Assembly: GCF_000935125.1 (NCBI RefSeq)
Contig: NZ_JRKI01000018.1
Span: 186,001 to 250,000 of the forward strand
Length of the DNA: 64,000 nt
Origin: Streptomyces natalensis ATCC 27448
Lineage (GTDB): Bacteria; Actinomycetota; Actinomycetes; Streptomycetales; Streptomycetaceae
Direction of reading: 5' to 3'
The position numbers and the translations under genes are program-made. This document shows, one piece after another, positions 9,170-16,956 of this stretch; the stretch's first letter is position 1; each line of letters starts with the position of its first letter. The notes beneath the pieces were generated by a model. It saw nothing but the letters and a program-made list of their open reading frames with translations, was not told where the DNA came from and made no database searches.

Positions 9170-9925
9170 ATGCAGCCTGACGAAGAAAAGTGGGTCATCA
9201 CGCTCAAGCAGGCCGTCAAGCGGCCGAGTGTCAAACTGATCTGTTTTCCCTACGCCGGAGGAAGCCCCGATCTGTTCAGGGCCTGGTCGGATGGTTTGAG
9301 TGACCATGTAGAGCTTCTCGCCGTCAGGCTGCCCGGCCGGGGAAAACGCATCAAGGAAGCGCACTACCAGGACTGGGAGACCCTGCTCCAGGACACCTTT
9401 GACGCACTGGTGCACCACGTGGCTGAACCACACGCCTTATACGGCCACAGCTTCGGTGGCCGCCTGGCCTACGAATTGGCTCAGCTGACCACGGCCACAT
9501 TCCCGGGAATGACACGCCGGCTCTTCATCTCCGGCTCCAGGAGCCCGGACCAGTCGCAGCGCCGCCCATACATGCATGAGATGTCCGAGAACGGATTCAT
9601 CGACGCGCTGCGCGGGATGGGCGGAACCCCCGCGGAAATCCTGGACAACACCTTCATGATGCGGTTCTTCCTGCCGGCCATCCACGCCGAGATCCGACTC
9701 GCGGAACTGTGGGACGACCGCCATGGAACAGGTGTGGACACTCCCCTCACTGCCATGTACGGGCGCACCGACCCGATCGACGACCACGCAAGCATGGCCG
9801 GCTGGAAGGGGTTCACACGACAGGCGAGCGAGCTGCTGGAAATGGACGGAGGTCACTTCTTCCTCGAAACGCACCGCCCGCAGCTGCTGGACGTCATCAA
9901 CTCACGCTTGCAGGGGGACGTATGA
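9170..9925 (+). CDS. type II (external) thioesterase, alpha/beta hydrolase
   Basis: A 251-residue protein starting at the ATG 8 bp after the carrier gene. It has the type II thioesterase features KLICFPYAGGSPDLFRAWS and YGHSFGGRLAYELA with nucleophile Ser94, an Asp in GRTDPIDD and the catalytic His in DGGHFFLE. It could release the modified amino acid from the carrier as a free acid, as CmaT does in coronamic acid formation, or clear misloaded carrier. With no condensation domain in the window, release of a free amino acid is the more likely job. Confidence 0.92.
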   Translation: MQPDEEKWVITLKQAVKRPSVKLICFPYAGGSPDLFRAWSDGLSDHVELLAVRLPGRGKRIKEAHYQDWETLLQDTFDALVHHVAEPHALYGHSFGGRLAYELAQLTTATFPGMTRRLFISGSRSPDQSQRRPYMHEMSENGFIDALRGMGGTPAEILDNTFMMRFFLPAIHAEIRLAELWDDRHGTGVDTPLTAMYGRTDPIDDHASMAGWKGFTRQASELLEMDGGHFFLETHRPQLLDVINSRLQGDV

Positions 9926-11511
9926 ACACGCCGACGTACGACGAAGCGGCGATCGAGCCGCACCGCGAACTCAACCGCACGTCCGCTCCGTACCCCGACG
10001 GCAGCAGCGTCAAGGAGCTCTTCGAGCGCTGCGCTGCCCGGCGGCCCGAGGCGATCGCTGTCATTCACCGCGGCACGGTGGTCAGTTACGCCGAACTGAA
10101 CCGCTTGGCGAACTGCCTCGCCGACCGGCTGCGCAAGGACGGCCTGCGCCCCGGACAGACGGTCGGCGTCAGCCTGGACCGCTCCGTGGAGCTCATCGTC
10201 GCCCTGCTCGCCGTGGTCAAATGCGGTGCGGCCTACCTGCCGTTCGACGCCTCCTGGCCCGATGAGCGGCTGAACGGCCTCCTGGAGAGTGCCGGCTGTG
10301 CACAGGTCCTGACCCGGCAGCGCAGCACGCTCACCGAGCGCCTCTCCCGCCACCGCGTCACGCCGGTGGACAGGGACCTGCTCAGGGGCAACCCTCCTGA
10401 CCCCGACGTCCGCATCTCGCCCGATGACATTGCGTACATCAACTTCACCTCGGGCTCCACAGGCCGGCCGAAGGGGGTCCCGATCCGCCACCGCGGGATC
10501 ACGCGCCTGGTCTTCGGGGCCCGCTACGCCCGCCTCGGCGAGGAGACGACACTGCTCCAGCTTGCGCCGGTCTCCTTCGATGCCGCGACGTTCGAGATCT
10601 GGGGCGCCTTGCTGCCCGGTGGCACCTGCGTGCTGTACCCCTCGGCGTTCATGCGCTTCTCCGAGCTCAAGCGCGTGGTGGACACGCACGGCGTCAGCAC
10701 CGTCTTCCTCACCACGGCGCTGTTCAACACCCTGGTGGACGAGGCTCCACGGACTCTGGAGAACGTGGAAACCATCCTCACCGGCGGCGAGGCGCACTCG
10801 CTCACGCACATCGCCAAGGCCCTCGACACCTACGGTCCGGACCGATTGGTCAGCGTCTACGGGCCCACCGAGTGCACCACGTTCGCCACCTTCTATCCTG
10901 TGCGCGCGCTGAAACCGGGCGAATCAAGCCTGCCCATCGGGCGCCCGATCCAGAACACGCGCGCCTACCTCGTGCACGACGGCAGACTCTGCCGCCCCGG
11001 CGAGACCGGCGAAATCCTGCTGGCCGGCCCCGGGCTGTCCCCGGGGTACCTGGGAATGCCGGACGTCACACGCGAGCGGTTCGTCGAGTACGAGATCGAC
11101 GGAGCCCGGCAGCGGCTGTACCGGACAGGCGACCGCGCCTATCTCTCGGAGGACGGGAACCTCGTCTTCCAGGGCCGTCTGGACGACCAGGTCAAGATCA
11201 ACGGGTTCCGCATCGAGCTGGGCGAGATCGCCCACCACCTCGGCCGCCACCCGGATGTCAAACAGAGCCATGTCACCGTCCGCCCCCACGCCACCGGTGG
11301 CAAGGAACTGTTGGCCTTCGTCGTGCCCACCGGCGACCACTGCACAGCGGAGTCGATACGGGAGCACCTGCGCCGGAGCCTTCCGGAGTACATGGTCCCC
11401 ACCCGCATCCATCTGGCCGACGGCCTGCCGCTCTCGGCCACCGGCAAGGTGGACCGCCGGGCTCTGCTTGCCACCCTCGAAACCCACGAACCGACAGGAG
11501 CCACGTCATGA
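9922..11511 (+). CDS. stand-alone NRPS adenylation domain, predicted small branched/aliphatic amino acid
   Basis: A 529-residue A domain whose ATG overlaps the thioesterase stop. Core motifs are FTSGSTGRPKGVP (A3), YGPTECTT (A5), YRTGDRAY (A7), NGFRIELGEI (A8) and LPLSATGKVDRR (A10 Lys). It has no attached carrier domain, matching the separate carrier gene. By-eye alignment to GrsA numbering gives specificity residues D-A-F-F-L-G-V-T-F-K, which resembles codes for Val/Ile and related aliphatic residues. It therefore probably adenylates Val, Ile, allo-Ile or 2-aminobutyrate and loads it on the carrier. Comparable partners are CytC1 and KtzB. Confidence 0.93.
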   Translation: MNTPTYDEAAIEPHRELNRTSAPYPDGSSVKELFERCAARRPEAIAVIHRGTVVSYAELNRLANCLADRLRKDGLRPGQTVGVSLDRSVELIVALLAVVKCGAAYLPFDASWPDERLNGLLESAGCAQVLTRQRSTLTERLSRHRVTPVDRDLLRGNPPDPDVRISPDDIAYINFTSGSTGRPKGVPIRHRGITRLVFGARYARLGEETTLLQLAPVSFDAATFEIWGALLPGGTCVLYPSAFMRFSELKRVVDTHGVSTVFLTTALFNTLVDEAPRTLENVETILTGGEAHSLTHIAKALDTYGPDRLVSVYGPTECTTFATFYPVRALKPGESSLPIGRPIQNTRAYLVHDGRLCRPGETGEILLAGPGLSPGYLGMPDVTRERFVEYEIDGARQRLYRTGDRAYLSEDGNLVFQGRLDDQVKINGFRIELGEIAHHLGRHPDVKQSHVTVRPHATGGKELLAFVVPTGDHCTAESIREHLRRSLPEYMVPTRIHLADGLPLSATGKVDRRALLATLETHEPTGATS

Positions 11512-11981
11512 ACATCAGCAAGCGTGCCCAGCAGTTCCAGGAGACACTGCGCGAGCGTGGCCTCGACCTGACCGTCGTCGAGCTGCCGGACTCCACCCGC
11601 ACTGCCGACGACGCCGCCCGCGCGCTCGGATGCGAGAAGGCACAGATCGTCAAGTCGCTGGTCTTCAAGGACACCTCGACCGGTGCCCCGGTGATGGTCC
11701 TGGCCAGCGGCACCAACCGGGTGGACGAGAAGACCCTGGCCGAGCAGCTCGGCAGCACGATCGGCAAGGCCGACGCCGACTTCGTCAAGCGGGTCACCGG
11801 GTACTCCATCGGAGGCGTCCCACCCCTGGGGCACAAGGAGCAGCTGACCCTGCTCGTCGACGCGGACCTGCTGGCCTTCGAGGAGACCTGGGCGGCAGCC
11901 GGCACCCCACACGCCGTTTTCAAGATCTCCGGGAAGATCACCGACATACTCCCCGAGCACCGGGTGGTCGCAGTCAAGTGA
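11508..11981 (+). CDS. YbaK/ProX-type aminoacyl-tRNA deacylase (trans-editing protein)
   Basis: A 157-residue single-domain protein of the INS superfamily (YbaK, ProXp). The conserved Lys49 lies in AQIVKSLVF and the loop GYSIGGVPPLGH closes the pocket. The family hydrolyses mischarged aminoacyl-tRNA, mainly Cys-, Ala- or 2-aminobutyryl-tRNA. It is fully embedded in the operon, with its ATG overlapping the A-domain stop and its own stop overlapping the next GTG. Because the cluster makes an amino acid analogue, the natural inference is self-protection: removal of the analogue, or its intermediate, from tRNAs charged by error. Family call is firm; the resistance role is inferred from context. 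Confidence 0.9.
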   Translation: MNISKRAQQFQETLRERGLDLTVVELPDSTRTADDAARALGCEKAQIVKSLVFKDTSTGAPVMVLASGTNRVDEKTLAEQLGSTIGKADADFVKRVTGYSIGGVPPLGHKEQLTLLVDADLLAFEETWAAAGTPHAVFKISGKITDILPEHRVVAVK

Positions 11982-13135
11982 GCGCGACGACGGCGGGCCG
12001 CAGCACGTCCCTGCCCCATCTCACCAGCCCACACGAGGCCACCCGGACCCGCGTACGGGACCGGCTCGCCCGGGCCGTACTGCCGCACGCCGACACCTGG
12101 GAGCGACAGGGGTACATCGCCCCGGACGGCTGGCGCGCCCTCGGCGGACACGGACTGCTCGAACTCGCCCATGACGGAGCCGACTTCCTGCACAGCGCGG
12201 TCTTCCTGGAGGAACTCGGGCGCACGGGATACGCGGGCATACGGGCCGGTATCGGCGTGCACGCCTACATGGCCACCTCCTACCTGCGCATGTTCGGCAC
12301 CGCCGAACAGCGCGAGACCCTCCTGTCGGCCACCTGCCGCGGTGAACGGATCGCCGCGCTCGCCATCAGCGAGGCCGGAGCCGGAACCGACCTGCGGCAC
12401 CTGCTCACCCGTGCCGAACCGGCTGGGGACGACGGCTACCGGGTCAACGGCCAGAAGTGCTACGTCGCCAACGGCTCCCAGGCAGGTTTCTACGTCACCC
12501 TGGTCAAGACCCGGGAGACGTCACATGACCGCGGACTGACCGGAGTCAGCCTGCTGGTGATCGACGCCGATGCCCCCGGCGTCACCCGCACCGCGCAGCC
12601 GATGACAGGCTGGCGCAGCGCCGATGTCTGCCGCGTCGACTTCGACGACGTCCTGGTCCCGGCCGACCGGCTCGTCGGCCGACGTGACCTGGCGCTGATG
12701 CACCTCATGAAGGGCCTCGACTTCGAGCGCCTGGTGGCCGGTCTGCTCGCCGTCGGCGGCGTCGGCCACTGTCTGGAGCTGCTCAACCGCTTCGTGCGCG
12801 AGCACCAGGTCAAGGACGTTCCGCTCGCCTCCCACCAGGCCGTACGGCACCGAGTCGCCGAGCTGAACAGCGACCTGGCGCTGATCCGGACCTACGCCTA
12901 CCACGCCGCCTGGCTGCACAGCATCGGCAGTCTCGACACCCACACCGCCTCGGTGCTCAAGCTCAAGGCCACCGAACTCGCCGTCACGGCGGCGCAGACC
13001 TGCGTCCAGTACCACGGTGCCCGGGGCTACCTGGACGACGCCACAGCCTCCCGCCTCTACCGCGATGCGATGGCGGGGACCATCGCCGCGGGCGCGAGCG
13101 AGCTGCTCCGCGACATGATCTTCGAAACACACTGA
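11978..13135 (+). CDS. acyl-CoA dehydrogenase-like flavoprotein, candidate KtzA-type cyclopropane-forming or desaturating enzyme
   Basis: A 385-residue ACAD-fold protein starting at the GTG inside the deacylase stop. Typical segments are RIAALAISEAGAGTDLRHLL (FAD/substrate contact), YRVNGQKCYVANGSQAGFYV, GWRSADVCRVDFDDVLVPADRLVG, and the C-terminal block CVQYHGARGYLDDATASRLYRDA. In the kutzneride pathway an ACAD-like flavoprotein (KtzA) acts on gamma-chloroisoleucyl-S-carrier to form a cyclopropane. The same gene set (A domain, carrier, halogenase, flavoprotein) is present here, so it may close a cyclopropane on the chlorinated intermediate or desaturate it. No CoA pathway genes surround it, which favours a carrier-bound substrate. 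Confidence 0.85.
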   Translation: MSATTAGRSTSLPHLTSPHEATRTRVRDRLARAVLPHADTWERQGYIAPDGWRALGGHGLLELAHDGADFLHSAVFLEELGRTGYAGIRAGIGVHAYMATSYLRMFGTAEQRETLLSATCRGERIAALAISEAGAGTDLRHLLTRAEPAGDDGYRVNGQKCYVANGSQAGFYVTLVKTRETSHDRGLTGVSLLVIDADAPGVTRTAQPMTGWRSADVCRVDFDDVLVPADRLVGRRDLALMHLMKGLDFERLVAGLLAVGGVGHCLELLNRFVREHQVKDVPLASHQAVRHRVAELNSDLALIRTYAYHAAWLHSIGSLDTHTASVLKLKATELAVTAAQTCVQYHGARGYLDDATASRLYRDAMAGTIAAGASELLRDMIFETH

Positions 13136-13224
13136 TATGACATATCCGTTGACGCCGGTCCACCCGACCGCGCCCCACCACCACGGACACCACACATGAG
13201 CCGATTCAGCACAGGAGACACACG

Positions 13225-14754
13225 GTGAGCAGGCAGGTGGTCGTCATCGGCGGCGGCCCCGCCGCGGTGAGCACGTTCGTTCACCTCACCCAGGTGCCGG
13301 ACGTGGCCTCACTCCATCTCGTCGCCCCCAACGACATCGGCTGCGCCCCCGCCTTCGGATCCGGCGGCCTGCGGCTGCTGTGCAACACCTCCGTCGACGT
13401 CACCTCGCTGCGCCCCGAGGGTGAATCCGAACTATTGACCTACCTCGCGGCACGCGGGTGGGCCGTCCACCGCGAGGACTTCGTGCCTCGCTACCTCGTC
13501 ACCCAGTACGCGCGGGAGAGCTATCTGCGTCACCGGGCCCTGGCCGAACACGACGGCATCAAGGTCGTGCACGTTCGCGGCCGTGCCCGCTCGGTCACCG
13601 GCTTCCCCGGCGACTACCGCGTCGGCCTGGAGGACGGGAAGGCGCTGGACGCCACGGACGTGGTGATCGCCCTGGGCGGCACCTCCCCACGGCTTCCCGA
13701 GGCCCTGCGCGCACCTGCCACCGCCCCGCAGTTGCTGACCAGCCCGTACCCCATACGGCGCCTTCGCGCGATCCCCGCGGAGGCGACCGTGCTCGTGCTG
13801 GGCACCAAGCTCTCCGCGATCGACGCCGCGCTCACCCTGTGCCGGGCCGGGCGGCGCACCACGATGACGTCTCCCTCGGGCCAACTGCCCGCCGTGCGCA
13901 CCCGGTTGTGCCGCACCACCGAAGCCGGACTGGGCCGTGTGTGGCGGCAGCAGCTCGACCGTGGCGCGGGCTCGGCCGACCTGGCGCGGCCTTTGTTTCG
14001 ACTCGTACGGGCTCTGAACGGCGGCCAGCCAGTGCTGAGGCAGCTGAGCGACCGCGCCGACGTGCACGAGCGGCTGCGGCACGAGACGCAGCTGGCCAAG
14101 GCCGGCCGCGTTCCGTGGCAGGACACCATCGCCGAAGTCATCGACGGCCTGAACCACGCGCTGCCCGCCCAGCCGAAACAGGCCCGTCATCAGGTGCTGT
14201 CCGCCCACCGCGCCGCCATGTCCCGCTACATCTCCTCCATTCCCGTCGGCAACGCCTCTCGGCTCTTGTCCCACTTGGACTCGGGGCTGCTCACTGTCGC
14301 CGACGCCTACCCCCGGCACATCGAGCCGGCCCCCGGGGGCGGCTGGACCATCGACTGGGGTGACGGCCGTACCGAGCACATCGACTGGGTCGTGTGCGCG
14401 ACTGGTTTCCAGCCCCCCGCTCTCACCACCACCCCGGACGGAGAGCTGCGCATCGGAGGGCCGGGGGCCCCCGGCGCCCGCAGCGCGCAGGTGTCACCCG
14501 ACCTGAGGGTGGTCCGTGACCCGGGCGCCGCTCGTGAGCGCATGTGGGTCGTGGGCTCGGCGGCAGGCTCCCGCTTCCCCATCGTCAACTACCTCCGCGC
14601 CGCCGCACAGCATGCCCGCACCGTCGGCCAGGCCCTGGCCACCGTGCCCCCTGCCCGCACCCCCGACGGCACTCCACCCGACGCCCTGGCGGCCCGCAGC
14701 GGCCCGACCAACGCCACAGCACCCTCTCGTATCCCGGAAAGGCCCGCTTCGTGA
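13225..14754 (+). CDS. FAD/NAD(P)-binding oxidoreductase (NAD_binding_9-like)
   Basis: A 509-residue protein beginning VVVIGGGPAAVSTFVHL, a Rossmann FAD-binding turn. A second nucleotide-binding segment, TVLVLGTKLSAIDAALTL, lies near residue 190, and a late ATGF motif (DWVVCATGFQPPALT) is typical of FAD-dependent monooxygenase-like folds. It resembles FAD-NAD(P)-binding proteins related to lysine/ornithine N-hydroxylases without matching a named enzyme. It follows the ACAD gene by 89 bp and is coupled to the ATP-grasp gene (GTGA). It may oxidise the amino acid or dipeptide product. Confidence 0.75.
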   Translation: MSRQVVVIGGGPAAVSTFVHLTQVPDVASLHLVAPNDIGCAPAFGSGGLRLLCNTSVDVTSLRPEGESELLTYLAARGWAVHREDFVPRYLVTQYARESYLRHRALAEHDGIKVVHVRGRARSVTGFPGDYRVGLEDGKALDATDVVIALGGTSPRLPEALRAPATAPQLLTSPYPIRRLRAIPAEATVLVLGTKLSAIDAALTLCRAGRRTTMTSPSGQLPAVRTRLCRTTEAGLGRVWRQQLDRGAGSADLARPLFRLVRALNGGQPVLRQLSDRADVHERLRHETQLAKAGRVPWQDTIAEVIDGLNHALPAQPKQARHQVLSAHRAAMSRYISSIPVGNASRLLSHLDSGLLTVADAYPRHIEPAPGGGWTIDWGDGRTEHIDWVVCATGFQPPALTTTPDGELRIGGPGAPGARSAQVSPDLRVVRDPGAARERMWVVGSAAGSRFPIVNYLRAAAQHARTVGQALATVPPARTPDGTPPDALAARSGPTNATAPSRIPERPAS

Positions 14755-15989
14755 TAGCGCTCGTCAACCCTGTGTCCACCGGCGCCGACCTTGCCATCGC
14801 GTTTCGGGAGGAGGGTGCACCCTGCGTGCACGTCTACACAGAAGACCTGCGCCACGCCTACGAGGCGGACACCACCGCAGCCACCCGCCTGCTCCTCCAC
14901 GACGGCAAGACCACGGCTGGGGAGCTGGCCTGGCTGGGCGTGGACACCGTCATCGCCGCCAGCGAGTTCGGGGTCTCACCCGCCGACGAGTTGGCCGACC
15001 TGCTCGGCACCGAGCACAACGACCTCGTGCTCAGCAAGGCCCGCCGCGACAAGTACGAGATGGTCCAGGCACTGCGCGCGGCAGGCGTGCCGCACGCCCG
15101 CACCGAGACCGTGACCTCCTCCGAGGAACTTGGGAAGGTCCTGGACAGCTGGGGGGACGCCTACCCGCTGATCGTCAAGCCCGTCAACAGCGCGGGCAGT
15201 GACGGATGCACGGTCTGCCCGGATCGCGCAACCGCCGAAGCCGCCTACGGTGCCATCACCGGCGCGCGCAACCTCATGGGCGAGACCAACCACGAGGTCA
15301 TCGTCCAGCAGTTCCTCAAGGGAACCCAATACATCGTCAACACCGTCAGCCTGCACGGCAGTCACCTGCTGACCGAGCTGTACGCCGAGCGCATCGACCA
15401 CACCGACAACGCTCCTATGCTGCGCCACATCATCTCCCGCACGGAGAACACCGGTCGGGAGAGCGAGCTGGTGGAGTACGTGTTCTCCTGCCTCGACGCC
15501 CTCGGCGTCCGCGAAGGCGCCGCGCACACCGAAGTGATGCTCACCCCGGACGGACCTCGCCTGGTCGAAGTCAACTCCCGTGTGATGGGGCCCTGCCTGG
15601 CCCCCGACCCCTACCACGCGGCCTTCGGCTACAGCCACCAGCACCTGACCGTCGAACGCTTCCTGAGGCCCGAGGAGTTCGAGCGCCGTTTCGCCCTTCC
15701 CTACGGACCGAGCCGCACGGTGGCCAAGGTCTTCCTGAGGCCCCACCGCGAGGGCGTCCTGGAAGCCGTCGACGGCCTGCGGGCACTGCGGCGCATGCCC
15801 GGTTTCCACAGCGTGGCGGGTCTGCCCCAGGCCGGTGAGACGCTCCGCGACCGCTATCTGACGACGGGCGCCTGCGGAATCGCATTCCTCGTCCACGAGG
15901 ACGCGGCGCTGCTGGAGAGCGTGCTGGAATCGCTGCATGAGATCGAGGACGCCGGTGACTTCTTCCGGGTCACGTCGGGCGGAGCGTGA
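14751..15989 (+). CDS. ATP-grasp ligase, probable amino acid ligase
   Basis: A 412-residue ATP-grasp protein; the GTG start overlaps the previous stop. It shows LSKARRDKYEMVQALRAAGV (N-terminal lid), YPLIVKPVNSAGSDG (ATP-binding Lys and Gly-rich loop), HEVIVQQFLKG, and the metal-binding stretch AAHTEVMLTPDG...LVEVNSRVMG with its E-x-N pair. The architecture matches ATP-grasp L-amino acid ligases that form alpha-peptide bonds (BacD-like). In this cluster it would join the modified amino acid to a second amino acid, making a dipeptide, or cap it. Substrates are not predictable. Confidence 0.88.
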   Translation: MIALVNPVSTGADLAIAFREEGAPCVHVYTEDLRHAYEADTTAATRLLLHDGKTTAGELAWLGVDTVIAASEFGVSPADELADLLGTEHNDLVLSKARRDKYEMVQALRAAGVPHARTETVTSSEELGKVLDSWGDAYPLIVKPVNSAGSDGCTVCPDRATAEAAYGAITGARNLMGETNHEVIVQQFLKGTQYIVNTVSLHGSHLLTELYAERIDHTDNAPMLRHIISRTENTGRESELVEYVFSCLDALGVREGAAHTEVMLTPDGPRLVEVNSRVMGPCLAPDPYHAAFGYSHQHLTVERFLRPEEFERRFALPYGPSRTVAKVFLRPHREGVLEAVDGLRALRRMPGFHSVAGLPQAGETLRDRYLTTGACGIAFLVHEDAALLESVLESLHEIEDAGDFFRVTSGGA

Positions 15990-15990
15990 C

Positions 15991-16956
15991 GTGCCCGCCG
16001 TCCTGATCTCGCTGTCGGTACTGATGCAGGCGGGATGCTTCGGCTACCTGTCGGGGCGGCTCACACCCAGCGGCAGTCTCCTGCTGTCCTGTACCGGGTT
16101 CTTGCTGTCCGCCCTGCTGTTCACCGCCCTGTATCTGGTACGCCGGGGCCGGCCACGCTCCGCCGTTCCCGGGCCGGCCCCGGCCCCTGCCGTCCGGCGC
16201 CGTGTGCGCCGGCTGATGTGGCTGATGAACCTGGTCACCGCCCTGACCTTCGTCAGTTTCTACGTCTCCCTGGCCTGGGTCCCGGCGACGCTGGCCAGCG
16301 GGGTCGAGACCGCACTGGGCCCCCTCGCGCTCGCCGTGATCTCCGTCGTCCTGAGGGGCGGTGAGTGCCCGGCGCCCCGCGCCTGGGGCACCGCCGCGGC
16401 ACTCGCTGTTGTCGGCGGAGCGCTGGCGTGGAGCCTCACCGGCGGCGCGGGCATGGGCTGGTCCGCCCTGGCCGGCCTCGGTCTGGTCATGGTTGCCGGG
16501 GCGGGCGCCTCCGGGCTCGCCCTGATTTCCAAGGCGCTCGGCGAGCTGGGGGTGGACCCGGTCACCGTGACCGCCCACCGCTTCCACCTCACCTATCTGG
16601 GAGCCGGTGCGCTCTTCGTGCTGCAGGGCGGCTCACCGCACGAAAGCGGCGTGCCGCCAATGGTGATCCCGCTGTTGGGTGTCGCGGCCATCACCGTCCC
16701 CCTCTTCGTTCTCCAAGTCGGCCTGCAACGTGCGCATCCCATGGCGGCCATGACAATCTTGACGACGTTGCCCGGTATGACCTACCTCTCCGAGGCTCTG
16801 TGGGGCGGTGGTGTGAACATCGTCAGTCTCGCGCTCACCGGGCTGCTGGTCGTCCTCGCCGTTGTGTCCGCGGCTCCGCGGCGGAACGGCGATCGCGCGG
16901 AGGACCAGCCACCCGAACTCTCTTCGACATCTGTGGGGAACGAGGCACGCTCTTGA
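15991..16956 (+). CDS. EamA/DMT-superfamily transporter
   Basis: A 321-residue membrane protein; the GTG at 15991 follows the ATP-grasp stop by 1 bp. About ten hydrophobic segments form two EamA repeats (for example LVTALTFVSFYVSLAWVPATLASGVE, and ALISKALGELGVDPVTVTAHRF in the second). Members export amino acids and metabolites. It is a good candidate for the exporter of the cluster's product. Confidence 0.85.
   Translation: MPAVLISLSVLMQAGCFGYLSGRLTPSGSLLLSCTGFLLSALLFTALYLVRRGRPRSAVPGPAPAPAVRRRVRRLMWLMNLVTALTFVSFYVSLAWVPATLASGVETALGPLALAVISVVLRGGECPAPRAWGTAAALAVVGGALAWSLTGGAGMGWSALAGLGLVMVAGAGASGLALISKALGELGVDPVTVTAHRFHLTYLGAGALFVLQGGSPHESGVPPMVIPLLGVAAITVPLFVLQVGLQRAHPMAAMTILTTLPGMTYLSEALWGGGVNIVSLALTGLLVVLAVVSAAPRRNGDRAEDQPPELSSTSVGNEARS

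Noticed and set aside
9709..9921. Longer in-frame start for the adenylation gene
   Set aside because: The upstream 71 codons overlap the thioesterase in another frame and show no A-domain character; the ATG at 9922 gives the normal N-terminus and an ATGA overlap.
9170..9925. Aminoacyltransferase (SyrC/CmaE-like) role for this alpha/beta hydrolase
   Set aside because: The nucleophile is Ser in GHSFGG, typical of type II thioesterases, whereas SyrC/CmaE use Cys; kept as thioesterase.
9853..10809. Minus-strand open frame inside the A domain
   Set aside because: Shadow of the A-domain gene with no family signature.
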